NCBI RefSeq assembly: GCF_000716875.1
Contig: NZ_JNWQ01000001.1
Coordinates: forward strand, 62,001 to 126,000
DNA: 64,000 nt
Direction: 5' to 3'
Source of the DNA: Streptomyces novaecaesareae
GTDB taxonomy: Bacteria > Actinomycetota > Actinomycetes > Streptomycetales > Streptomycetaceae
The position numbers and the translations under genes are program-made. The notes beneath the pieces were generated by a model. It did not search any database. It worked only from the letters and a program-made list of their open reading frames with translations, and was not told where the DNA came from. Below are positions 17,272 to 24,987 of the stretch, in pieces (positions within the stretch are counted from its first letter, which is position 1; each line of letters starts with the position of its first letter).

Positions 17272-17309
17272 GACGGGGCCGGCGCCGTACCGGCGGCACC
17301 GGCCCCGTC
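17272..17309 (+). terminator. Terminator hairpin after the EF-hand gene
   Basis: Perfect 11-bp arms GACGGGGCCGG (17272-17282) and CCGGCCCCGTC (17299-17309) around a 16-nt loop, beginning 10 bp after the stop. Confidence 0.7.
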
Positions 17310-17379
17310 CGCAGGTCGGCTCCCGTTCCCGTGCTGCGCCTGCTACTCCTGGGCCCGGCCTACCGCTTGCGTGCCCGGT

Positions 17380-19635
17380 CTACCGCTTCGCCACCGGGAA
17401 CACCCGGCGCACCACCCGCTCCGCCGCCCCGCCGTCGTCCCAGACGCAGAACTTCGCCCGGAACCGCGCCCGCGCCCCCGGCGCCGGATCGCCCGCCAGC
17501 AGCGCCCGCGCCAGCTCCTCCGCGGTCTCCGTGACCGCGCCCGGCGGCTCCGCGAACAGGTCGAAGTAGACGCCGCGCTCCCGCTGGTACTCCTCCCAGT
17601 CCGGCGCGAAGACCACCACCGGCCGGTCCAGCACGGCGTAGTCGAACATCATCGACGAGTAGTCCGTCACCAGCACGTCCGCCGCGAGGTAGAGGTCCTC
17701 GACGGTCGGGTGCGCCGAGACGTCCACGATCCGCGCCGCCTCCCCGTCGGCCGTCAGGTCGCCCGGCCCCCCGGTGTGGAAGTAGTGCGTGCGCACCAGG
17801 AGCGTGAAGTCCGGGCCCAGCCGCCGGGCCAGCTCGGCCACGTCCAGCAGCGGCACGTAACCGCCCTTGCCACCGCGGTGGGTCGGCGCGTACAGCACGG
17901 CCCTGGTGCCCGGCTGCAGCCCGAACCGCTCGCGCATCGCGCGCACCTCGTCCGGGGCGGCGTCGGCGAGCCGGTCGTTGCGCGGGTAGCCGGTGTCCAG
18001 CATCTCGTACCGGCCGGGGAAGGCGCGGGAGAAGTGCTCACTGGTGTGCGGGTTGGGGGAGACCAGGAAGTCCCAGCGGTCGATGGCCTCCTGGAGCAGG
18101 TCGAAGTCCATCCCCTCCGCCGCCGAGGGGCGGTCGCGCAGGTCCATGCCCATGGCCTTGAGCGGGGTGCCGTGCTGGGTCTGGACGTGCACCGACCCGG
18201 GCCGCTTGACCATCGTGCGCGGGAAGTTGACGTTGTTGACGAAGTACTTGGCGGTCGCCATCGCCTTGAGGTAGGCGGGGGTGTTGACGATCACGTACGG
18301 CACCCCGGGCGGCAGCGTGGCGGCCTGCCCGCGGTTCTCCACCACCCACACGCCCCGGACCTGCGGCGCGAGTTCCTTCGCCTTCTCGTAGATCGCCGCC
18401 GGACTGCAGGCGTAACCCCGGTGCCAGTACGCGGCGTAGACCGCCAGGTGCTCGTCCAGCGGCAGCCGGCGGAAGGCGTTGTACGCGGTGAACCGGGCGC
18501 CGCTGCGCACCCCCTTCTTCACCGCGGGCGCCACCGCCCGTGCCCCGCGCTTGAGTTCGCGCGGCAGCCGGCCGGTGCGGCGCAGCTCGGCGTAGGCGAT
18601 CCGGGCACCGCGCGCGGCCAGCCGGTACTGCACGCCGCGCACCCCGCCGGGGAAGCGGTAGCCGGCCGGGCGGTGGCGGTCGAAGTGCCGGGCGATCTGC
18701 TGGAAGAAGTCCTTGCGCCGGTCGGTCGGGACCAGGCCGGGGGTGTCGTAGACGTTGAGGGCCTGGCGCACCGTCCGGTCGAAGACCAGGGTGCGCAGCG
18801 ACTCCGGGACGGGCCGGCCGGGGCGGTCGGCCCGGTCCGCGCGGTCCGTGTGGTTCGTGCGGTCCGTGCGGTCAGTGCGGTCGGTGCGGTCCAGGAAGTC
18901 GAAGATCGCGTCGTACTGGGCGAACACGTCCGCGTGCTTGGGGGAGGCGGTGGCGGTGATCGCGCCGTCCCGGCCGCGCCGGTAGAAGTAGCAGGGGCGG
19001 TCGAGGTAGCGCAGCCGTTCGGCGGTCAGTAGCGCGGGGTAGGTGACCGAGATGTCCTCGTAGTAGCCGCGGCCGAAGGAGACGCCGAGACCGTCCAGGA
19101 ACTCGCGGCGGAACACCTTGTTCCACACCGACATCACGGTCTGGAACAGCGCCGGGTGCTCGGCCAGGGTGCAGCCCTCCTCCAGCGGGGAGCCGGTCAG
19201 CACGTGGCGCCAGGGGTTGGGCTCCGTCCCGCCGTCCGGGTAGACGTGGGTGAAGTCGGTGATCAGCACGTCGGCCGGGATCTCCCGGCGGCGCTCCTGC
19301 GCCAGCTCGTCGAGGATCACGCCGACCGTCCGCTCGGGCAGCCAGTCGTCGCTGTCCACGAACCAGACGTACTCGCCGCGCGCCTGCGGCAGGGCGGCGG
19401 TGCGGGCGCCGCCGAGGCCCTGGTTCTCGGTGAGGTGCATCACGCGCAACCGGGGGTCGCGGGCCGCGTACGCGTCCAGGATCGCGCCCGAGCCGTCGGG
19501 GGAGAGGTCGTCGACCGCGATCACCTCGAAGCGGGACTCCTGGGCGGGGGAGTCGCCGAGGATCGAGTCGAGGCAGCGCGGCAGGTACCGCTCCACGCCG
19601 TGGACCGGGAGCACGATGCTGAGGAGGAGGGACAC
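17380..19635 (-). CDS. Bifunctional glycosyltransferase family 2 / CDP-glycerol glycerophosphotransferase
   Basis: A 751-residue two-domain enzyme. Residues 1-250 are a GT-A fold family 2 glycosyltransferase: start LLLSIVLPVHGVERYL, VIAVDDLSPDGSG, metal-binding VDSDDWLPE. The C-terminal half (about 400-745) is a TagF/TagB-like glycerophosphotransferase, with QTQHGTPLKAMGMD, VSPNPHTSEHF, YAPTHRGG and DVLVTDYSSMMFDYAVLDRPVV. The family builds poly(glycerol-phosphate) or sugar-linked polyols of the cell wall from CDP-glycerol and NDP-sugar. A short DRT repeat run lies near residue 250. Predicted membrane-associated. It stands alone, with 850 bp of non-coding sequence upstream. Confidence 0.93.
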   Translation of the reverse strand: MSLLLSIVLPVHGVERYLPRCLDSILGDSPAQESRFEVIAVDDLSPDGSGAILDAYAARDPRLRVMHLTENQGLGGARTAALPQARGEYVWFVDSDDWLPERTVGVILDELAQERRREIPADVLITDFTHVYPDGGTEPNPWRHVLTGSPLEEGCTLAEHPALFQTVMSVWNKVFRREFLDGLGVSFGRGYYEDISVTYPALLTAERLRYLDRPCYFYRRGRDGAITATASPKHADVFAQYDAIFDFLDRTDRTDRTDRTNHTDRADRADRPGRPVPESLRTLVFDRTVRQALNVYDTPGLVPTDRRKDFFQQIARHFDRHRPAGYRFPGGVRGVQYRLAARGARIAYAELRRTGRLPRELKRGARAVAPAVKKGVRSGARFTAYNAFRRLPLDEHLAVYAAYWHRGYACSPAAIYEKAKELAPQVRGVWVVENRGQAATLPPGVPYVIVNTPAYLKAMATAKYFVNNVNFPRTMVKRPGSVHVQTQHGTPLKAMGMDLRDRPSAAEGMDFDLLQEAIDRWDFLVSPNPHTSEHFSRAFPGRYEMLDTGYPRNDRLADAAPDEVRAMRERFGLQPGTRAVLYAPTHRGGKGGYVPLLDVAELARRLGPDFTLLVRTHYFHTGGPGDLTADGEAARIVDVSAHPTVEDLYLAADVLVTDYSSMMFDYAVLDRPVVVFAPDWEEYQRERGVYFDLFAEPPGAVTETAEELARALLAGDPAPGARARFRAKFCVWDDGGAAERVVRRVFPVAKR

Positions 19636-20484
19636 GCTGGCCGAGTGTACCGATCCACCGGGCGCGACCTGCGCGGACGTCGGGGGCGGGGATTTGTGGG
19701 GCCCTGCAGGGGCTCGGTGAGGGCTCGGCGGGGGCTTGGCTGCGGCTCGGCAGGAGTGCGGCGGCGGCTCGGCGGGGGCCGCGTGAGGTGGACCGTCGCG
19801 TGGACGGACCCGGAACCGCCGGTGCCGAGCCCCTCACGGGGCGGCACCGGCAGTCAGGTGGCGGCCCGGCCGACCCTCTACGGCCGGCCGCCGTTCCGGG
19901 CACCGCGCGAGCCTGGCCACCGCAGCGTCGAGGCGGCCGGGCAGTGGCTCGCGGGAGCCGGAGTCCTTCATCAATCGAACACGCACCTGGGTGCGGTGCG
20001 GGCACCGGGCGCGTGCATCAGATATTGCTTGGAGCTTTCGCGGGAGTCAATCCCTCGAATGTGTTCACTTCATGAAGCCGGGGGTTTCGGTCGGGCGGAG
20101 GCCCTGAAGATCACTTTGTCGATCTGGCGGCTGTCCCCTTTATAGGGGGCGCTGCGCTGGGGCCGTTGCACTGTGCCCGCTGCGCTGGGGTCCGTTGCGT
20201 GACGTGTCCGCGGGGTCGGGCCGGGTGCCGCCGTGGCGCCCCCGTGCGCCGGGCGCGTGCCGCGCACCCGGGCGCCGGGCCCGCACCTCCTGGCCCCGCT
20301 GACGGATGGCCGGTCGTGCACCATCATTGATGCCTAGTCGTGATCGCCCGGGTGGCCCCTGGTGCATCGTCAGTTGACGCCGCACGGTACGGTGGCACAA
20401 CACCAAGGACGGTTGCGCGAAGGCCGTCTGTCACGGATAGTCTTCGCCTCACGGCCCTGGCGCCTCGTAGGGGTGGGAAAACTG
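19636..20484. other. 850-bp gene-poor region
   Basis: No frame on either strand has convincing coding character or a family match. The left part carries imperfect GGGCTCGG-type repeats (about 19700-19780). A direct repeat of about 20 bp occurs at 20150-20169 and 20178-20198. The right part has a TTGACG (20373-20378) that might be a -35 for the small gene at 20485, without a good -10. A small RNA cannot be excluded. Confidence 0.4.
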
Positions 20485-20751
20485 ATGGAACACATGCAAG
20501 TGCGGACTCGGCCCCGTGTGCCGGCGATCCAGTGCGGTGTCGGCACGACCGGCCGCCGGATCGAGCGACACCTGGCCGTGCTCGGCGCGCCCGCACTCCC
20601 GGCGGTGGACACCGCCGAGGCGCTCGGGCTGATAAGGGAACTGACGCCGCGCGGCGCCGGGGCCCCGGCGACCCGTCGCCGACACACCAGGATCTCGCTG
20701 CTGACGCCGCTGCGTCGGCTGCGTCGGAGCCTCTTCGGCGGGCGCGGCTAG
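20485..20751 (+). CDS. Small basic protein of unknown function
   Basis: An 88-residue frame starting MEHMQVRTRP, with central VDTAEALGLIRELTPRG that could form an amphipathic helix and a very basic C-terminus (TRRRHTRISLL, LRRLRRS). No domain is recognised and there is no signal or membrane segment. Third-position GC is high throughout, which supports coding. The ribosome-binding site is weak (AGGGGTGGG 10-15 nt upstream), and an alternative ATG is at 20494. The basic tail could bind nucleic acid or membrane; this is speculation. Confidence 0.5.
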   Translation: MEHMQVRTRPRVPAIQCGVGTTGRRIERHLAVLGAPALPAVDTAEALGLIRELTPRGAGAPATRRRHTRISLLTPLRRLRRSLFGGRG

Positions 20752-20985
20752 GGCTTCGCCCCAACCGCCGTCCCGGTCGGGACCAGACCCGGTGGACCAT
20801 TCGGTCCGCCGGGTCATCGGTGTGTCCGGCGGCCGGTCCTGCCGCCGGCCCTGTCATCACTTTTGGGGGCCGTCGCCGAACCGTCGCGAGGCCCGAACCT
20901 TGCACCCTATGCCAGTTCGCCTGCCCGGCAAGCCGAGTCGGCGAGGCAGTACGCCGGGCCCCCTGGCCTGGGACAGGATGGCGCC

Positions 20986-21432
20986 ATGGCGGACAACAAC
21001 CACTCCATGCCGACCGGTCTGTTCCAGACCACCACCTTCGAGATCACCACGGGCAGCCGCGACGTCGCGCTCGACATCACCGACCGCTGCGCCGCGTTCC
21101 TCGACCAGCGTGCCGCCGGGCGCGACGGCCTGCTCAACGTCTTCGTCCCGCATGCCACCGCCGGAATCGCCGTGCTGGAGACCGGCTCCGGCAGCGACGA
21201 CGACTTCCTCGCCACCCTGCGCGAACTGCTCCCGGCCGACGACCGCTGGCGCCACCGCCACGGCAGCCCCGGCCACGGCCGGGACCACGTGGTGCCCGGA
21301 CTGGTCGCCCCGCACGCCACCCTGCCGGTGCTCGGCGGCCAACTGGCGCTCGGCGTCTGGCAGTCCGTGGTGCTGGTCGACACCAACGGGGACAACCCGC
21401 GTCGTACCGTCCGGCTGTCGTTCCTGGGCTGA
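20986..21432 (+). CDS. YjbQ / UPF0047 family protein
   Basis: A 148-residue protein that matches the UPF0047 (YjbQ) family throughout: FEITTGSRDVALDIT near the start, LNVFVPHATAGIAVLE, DRWRHRHGSPGHGRDHVVPGL, and LGVWQSVVLVDTNG near the end. The conserved His residues sit in a trimeric barrel. Some members show weak thiamine-phosphate-synthase activity, but the physiological role is not settled. ATG at 20986. Convergent with the next gene, with a short tandem repeat between. Confidence 0.9.
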   Translation: MADNNHSMPTGLFQTTTFEITTGSRDVALDITDRCAAFLDQRAAGRDGLLNVFVPHATAGIAVLETGSGSDDDFLATLRELLPADDRWRHRHGSPGHGRDHVVPGLVAPHATLPVLGGQLALGVWQSVVLVDTNGDNPRRTVRLSFLG

Positions 21433-21504
21433 TTCCTGGTGCGGCCGATTCGCGGTGGACCGATTCCCGGCGGCCGATGCCTGGTGGCCGATGCCCGGTG
21501 GCTC
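21430..21504. repeat. Degenerate 14-15-bp tandem repeats between convergent genes
   Basis: Four to five imperfect copies of CCGATKCCNGGTGG-like units (for example CCGATGCCTGGTGG, CCGATGCCCGGTGG) fill the whole gap between the YjbQ and DUF1990 stop codons. Confidence 0.65.
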
Positions 21505-21508
21505 CCGG

Positions 21509-22060
21509 TTACCGGCCGGCGTGCGCGGCCACGGCCGCCAGGTAGCGCTCGATCGCCAGGTGCTGGCAGAGCAGCGTGACCGGACGGCCCAGGCGTGCGT
21601 ACCAGGCGGACAGTCGGGAGAACGCGGTGACCTCGAACCACACCTCGCCCTCGGCGTCCATCGACACCAGGAACGCCTCCTCGCCGCACTCCGGGTGCCC
21701 GGGCAGCGTCCCGTACGCGAACCCGATCCGGTCCGGCTCGTCCACCGTCCACACCACCCGGCAGGGGATCACCAGTCGGGGCCACCGGCTCCCCGGCAGG
21801 CTCAGCCGCAACAGCACCGTCTCGCCGTCCCGGGCCGGGCCGCCGGGGAAGACTGCGAAGCCGGTGCCCGACTGAGTGCCCCAGCCGAGCACGTAGCGCC
21901 CGGCCCGCTCCAGCACCTCCGGCCCGTGCCCGAGGTGCACCCGGCGCCGCAGGTGCGCGTACCCGTCCGGCAGCCGCCCGCCCCGGGTGGCCCCGACCTC
22001 GGCGTACGAGGGGGTGGTGGCGCGGGCGGCGAGGAGGCGCTGGTGGAGATCGGTAGCCAT
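21509..22060 (-). CDS. DUF1990 family protein
   Basis: A protein of about 183 residues matching DUF1990. The start ARATTPSYAEVGATRGGRLPDGY and the block FAYGTLPGHPECGEEAFLV are typical, with the C-terminal helix VTLLCQHLAIERYLAAV. The fold is related to START-like lipid-binding domains in some classifications; no function is established. ATG at 22060 chosen; a GTG three codons earlier is also possible. Upstream lies the heptad-repeat element B. Confidence 0.85.
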   Translation of the reverse strand: MATDLHQRLLAARATTPSYAEVGATRGGRLPDGYAHLRRRVHLGHGPEVLERAGRYVLGWGTQSGTGFAVFPGGPARDGETVLLRLSLPGSRWPRLVIPCRVVWTVDEPDRIGFAYGTLPGHPECGEEAFLVSMDAEGEVWFEVTAFSRLSAWYARLGRPVTLLCQHLAIERYLAAVAAHAGR

Positions 22061-22175
22061 GCCGGTCACGGTAGCCGCCGGCCGGGGGCGCGTTGGCGGC
22101 GGGCCAGCGGCGTGCGGCGGCGTCCGGAGTCCGGCGTCCGTCGTCCGGCGGGCGGATCCCGGCGGGCAGTGCTCT

Positions 22176-22259
22176 GTGAACAGTGTTCAGCGAACAGATT
22201 TCAGATGACGGATTTCAGCGAACGTTTTCTGAAATCTGTTCGCTGAACGTTGTCACCTG
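22176..22259. repeat. Heptad-repeat palindrome, copy B
   Basis: Twelve 7-bp units in register: GTGAACA, GTGTTCA, GCGAACA, GATTTCA, GATGACG, GATTTCA, GCGAACG, then TTTTCTG, AAATCTG, TTCGCTG, AACGTTG, TCACCTG. Long arms 22186-22204 and 22229-22247 are perfectly complementary (19 bp). An inner 8-bp pair (GATTTCAG 22211-22218 with 22229-22236) competes for the same right arm. It lies downstream of the flavin monooxygenase and upstream of the DUF1990 gene. The total of 84 bp equals copy A. Confidence 0.85.
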
Positions 22260-22269
22260 TCGCGGCCGG

Positions 22270-23427
22270 TCAGCCGTCCAGCGAGATTGCGTTCTTGGCG
22301 CGCTCCACCGACTCCTCGGCGGCCGGTCCGCCCGGGTTCTCGGTCGCCAGGGCCTGGTTGAGCTCGACGAACGGGCGTAGCCGCTCCTCGTACGCGGTGA
22401 AGGCGGCCCGGTGGTCGCCGTCGGAGCGGGTGAGGGCGTCGGCGAGGGCATCGGCGAGGACGTGGGCGCCGACCAGGGCGAGGCTGGTGCCCTGGCCGGA
22501 CAGTGGGGAGGCGCAGTAGCCCGCGTCCCCGAGCAGGACGACCCGGCCGTGCGACCAGCGGTCCATCCGTATCTGCGTCATCGTGTCGCAGTAGACGTCG
22601 GGTGCCTCGGCCAGCGCCTTCAGCAGCCTCGGGGTCTCCCAGCGCAGCGCCGCCATCCGCTCGGCGACGACCGCCCGCTGCGACTGCGGATCGCGTCGGC
22701 CCTCCGGCAGTGGCTCGCCCGCGAAGCCGAAGCTGATCCGCAACTCGGTGTTGTCGCGCACCGGGTAGACGCCGTAGCCGGCCTCACCGTCGCGCAGCCA
22801 CAGTTGCCAGTCCTCCAAGCCGAGGAAGTTGTCCGCGCTGAAGATCGCCAGATGCATGCCGAGGTGGTGGGCGTAGCGCTCCTCGGGCCCGAAGGCGAGT
22901 CGGCGCACGGCCGAGTGCAGTCCGTCGGCGCCCACGACCAGGTCGTACCGGCGCGGTTCGGCGTGTTCGAAGGAGACCCGGACGCCGTCCTCATCCTGGT
23001 CGAGCGCGGTCACGCCGTCCCCGAACACGAAGCGGGCGCCCCTGCCCTCCGTGCCCCTGCGCTCCGTGCCCCCGCCCTCCGTGGCCCGGTCGTGCAGGAT
23101 CCGGACGAGGTCGTCGCGCAGCAGCTCGATGTCGTCGCTGTCGAGCCGCCCGCTGCTGATGGTGCTCTCGGTGGAGCGGTAGAGCTCCTGGCCGTCGCCG
23201 TCCAGGACGGTCATGCCCCGCATCCGGGTGCGGTGGGCGCGGGCTCGCTCCAGCACGCCGAGCCGCTCGGCCACCTCCAGGGCGACGCCCCGGACGTCCA
23301 CGGCCTGCCCGCCGCCGCGCAGCCCGGGGGCCCGCTCCACCACCGTGGGGGCGAAGCCCCGGCAGCCCAGCAGTGCGGCGAGCGCGGTGCCGGCGATGCC
23401 GCCGCCGGAGATGAGCACGGTCTTCAT
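22270..23427 (-). CDS. FAD-dependent monooxygenase (PHBH / TetX-like)
   Basis: A 385-residue class A flavoprotein hydroxylase. It shows the N-terminal dinucleotide fold ISGGGIAGTALAALL, the DG motif region DLVVGADGLHSAVR, and the FAD-ribityl GD motif VVLLGDAGYCASPLSGQGTSLALVGA. The layout resembles TetX-like and polyketide-tailoring hydroxylases, which use NAD(P)H and O2 on aromatic or polyketide substrates; a resistance role is possible. ATG at 23427. It is divergent from the GntR-TetR fusion regulator, with a 35-bp dyad just upstream, so it is likely controlled by it. Confidence 0.9.
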   Translation of the reverse strand: MKTVLISGGGIAGTALAALLGCRGFAPTVVERAPGLRGGGQAVDVRGVALEVAERLGVLERARAHRTRMRGMTVLDGDGQELYRSTESTISSGRLDSDDIELLRDDLVRILHDRATEGGGTERRGTEGRGARFVFGDGVTALDQDEDGVRVSFEHAEPRRYDLVVGADGLHSAVRRLAFGPEERYAHHLGMHLAIFSADNFLGLEDWQLWLRDGEAGYGVYPVRDNTELRISFGFAGEPLPEGRRDPQSQRAVVAERMAALRWETPRLLKALAEAPDVYCDTMTQIRMDRWSHGRVVLLGDAGYCASPLSGQGTSLALVGAHVLADALADALTRSDGDHRAAFTAYEERLRPFVELNQALATENPGGPAAEESVERAKNAISLDG

Positions 23428-23473
23428 GGGTCGCTCCTCGCTGTCCGTCCGCGCGCGGTGTCGCGCGCTGGCT

Positions 23474-23508
23474 CGTACGCTGTACGCGGGTTGAATGTAC
23501 GGCGTACG
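23474..23508. promoter_or_regulatory. Operator dyad upstream of the FAD monooxygenase
   Basis: Arms CGTACGC-T-GTAC (23474-23485) and GTAC-G-GCGTACG (23497-23508) are complementary apart from one pair, across an 11-bp spacer. It lies 47 bp upstream of the monooxygenase start and suits a TetR-type dimer. Confidence 0.65.
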
Positions 23509-23544
23509 TGCAGGTCCGCCAAGTGCTGTTTCGGCGCTTCTGGC

Positions 23545-23600
23545 CTAGTACAGCAGGGTGTTCCGGCACGGCGCTCCTGGTAGCGTCTGAGCTAGTACAG
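23545..23600. promoter_or_regulatory. Paired CTAGTACAG direct repeats upstream of the fusion regulator
   Basis: The 9-mer CTAGTACAG occurs at 23545-23553 and 23592-23600, 47 bp apart; TTCTGGCC also occurs beside each. The second copy lies 50 bp from the regulator's ATG and overlaps a TACAGT that could be its -10. Possible binding sites for the GntR-type domain. Confidence 0.5.
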
Positions 23601-23649
23601 TTCTGGCCGCCGCGGAAAGAGATCCGCGTCACACGAGGGAGCCGGCCGT

Positions 23650-24702
23650 ATGACCGCGAGGCCCGAGTCCGTCCCGCCGTACCGGCGCATCGCCGACGAG
23701 ATCGCCGGGCGGATCGCCGACGGCACGCTCGTGCCGGGCGAGCAGGTGCCCTCGACGCGGCGGATCGCCCGCGAGTGGAACGTGGCGCTGGCCACGGCCA
23801 CCAAGGTGCTCACCACACTGCGGCTGGAGGGGCTGGTCGAGACCCGGCCCCGGGTGGGCACCGTGGTGGCCGCCATCGCCACGCCCGCCACCCCCGCCAC
23901 CTCCGCAGCCCCGGCTACCGCGCCCGCGCCCGCGCCTGCCCCGCCCGTGCCTGCCCCGCCGCCGCAGACGTCCGTCGACCTCACCGCGGAGCGGATCGTC
24001 CGGGCCGCCATGGAGATCGCCGACCACGAGGGGCTCGCCGCGCTCTCCATGCGCAGCGTCGCGGCCCGGCTCGGCGTCGCCGCGATGTCCCCCTACCGGT
24101 ACGTCCCGAGCAAGGACGACCTGGTGCTGCTGATGGCGGACGCGGCGTTCGGGGAGGAGGCGTACCCGGCCGAACCGCCGCGGGAGTGGCGGGCACGGCT
24201 GGAGCTCGGCGCGCACACGCTGTGGCGGATCTACCGGCGTCACCCGTGGCTCGCCCAGGTCGGCGCGCTCACCCGCCCGCTGATGCTGCCCGCCCTGCTG
24301 GACCACGCCGAGTGGGCGCTCGCCGCGCTCGACGGGCAGGGCCTCGACGCCGCGACCATGCTCGACCTGCACGTCCTGCTCTACAGCTACGTCCAGGGGA
24401 TCGCCGTCCACCTGGAGCGGGAGGCCCAGGCCGAGGCGACCACCGGTCTCACCGAGGACCAGTGGATGGACCGTCAGGAGCCTGCCCTGGCTGCGATCGT
24501 CACCGGCGAGCGCCACCCCGTGTTCGCTCGGACGGCCGGCAGCCTCGGCGACGGCTACGACCTCGACCTGGACGCGCTGTTCGCCTTCGGGCTGAAGCCG
24601 TTGCTGGATGGTGTCGCCGCCATGATCGAGTCGGCCGGGAGCGCGAACGGAATTGAGGCCGGAGCCGGGGCGTTGTTGCGACGGGGCGAAGTGGCGGAGT
24701 AG
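23650..24702 (+). CDS. GntR-TetR fusion transcriptional regulator
   Basis: A 350-residue protein with two DNA-binding domains. Residues about 10-76 form a GntR winged helix (YRRIADEIAGRIADGTLVPGEQVPSTR). After an Ala/Pro linker (about 80-110) a TetR helix-turn-helix follows (RIVRAAMEIADHEGLAALSMRSVAARLGVAAMSPYRYVPSKDDL). The C-terminal half is an all-helical TetR-type ligand domain, with conserved RHPWLAQV. TetR-like repressors with a GntR head are known in actinobacteria, often beside resistance or oxygenase genes. It is divergent from the flavin monooxygenase and followed by a small Cys-rich protein. Confidence 0.9.
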   Translation: MTARPESVPPYRRIADEIAGRIADGTLVPGEQVPSTRRIAREWNVALATATKVLTTLRLEGLVETRPRVGTVVAAIATPATPATSAAPATAPAPAPAPPVPAPPPQTSVDLTAERIVRAAMEIADHEGLAALSMRSVAARLGVAAMSPYRYVPSKDDLVLLMADAAFGEEAYPAEPPREWRARLELGAHTLWRIYRRHPWLAQVGALTRPLMLPALLDHAEWALAALDGQGLDAATMLDLHVLLYSYVQGIAVHLEREAQAEATTGLTEDQWMDRQEPALAAIVTGERHPVFARTAGSLGDGYDLDLDALFAFGLKPLLDGVAAMIESAGSANGIEAGAGALLRRGEVAE

Positions 24703-24717
24703 GAAGGCGGCACGAGC

Positions 24718-24927
24718 GTGACGAACGAGTCCACGGTGGTCTGCGAGCTCACCCCCGACGGCGGTGGCGCCGAGGCCGCGCTGCGGCACGACCTGACGGC
24801 GGCCGGCCCGCGCGCCGACTGCGTGCTGTGCGGCGAGCCGACCGAGCTGCCCGCCGACCAGCCGGGCAGCACGCTCTGCCCGGTGTGCGCCTGGCAGCAG
24901 GCACAGCGGATCGCCTGCTCGGGCTGA
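24718..24927 (+). CDS. Small Cys-rich (zinc-ribbon-like) protein
   Basis: A 69-residue protein beginning with GTG at 24718 after GGAAGG. Two CxxC knuckles, CVLCGEP and CPVC, separated by 20 residues, suggest one structural zinc site. No named family is recognised. It lies 15 bp after the fusion regulator and is probably cotranscribed. Codon bias is normal for the region. Confidence 0.65.
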   Translation: MTNESTVVCELTPDGGGAEAALRHDLTAAGPRADCVLCGEPTELPADQPGSTLCPVCAWQQAQRIACSG

Positions 24928-24987
24928 CCCCACCCCGGCGGGTGACCCGCGGCGACCCGCAGCAGTCCTCGGCGGCCCGCCGGCCGG

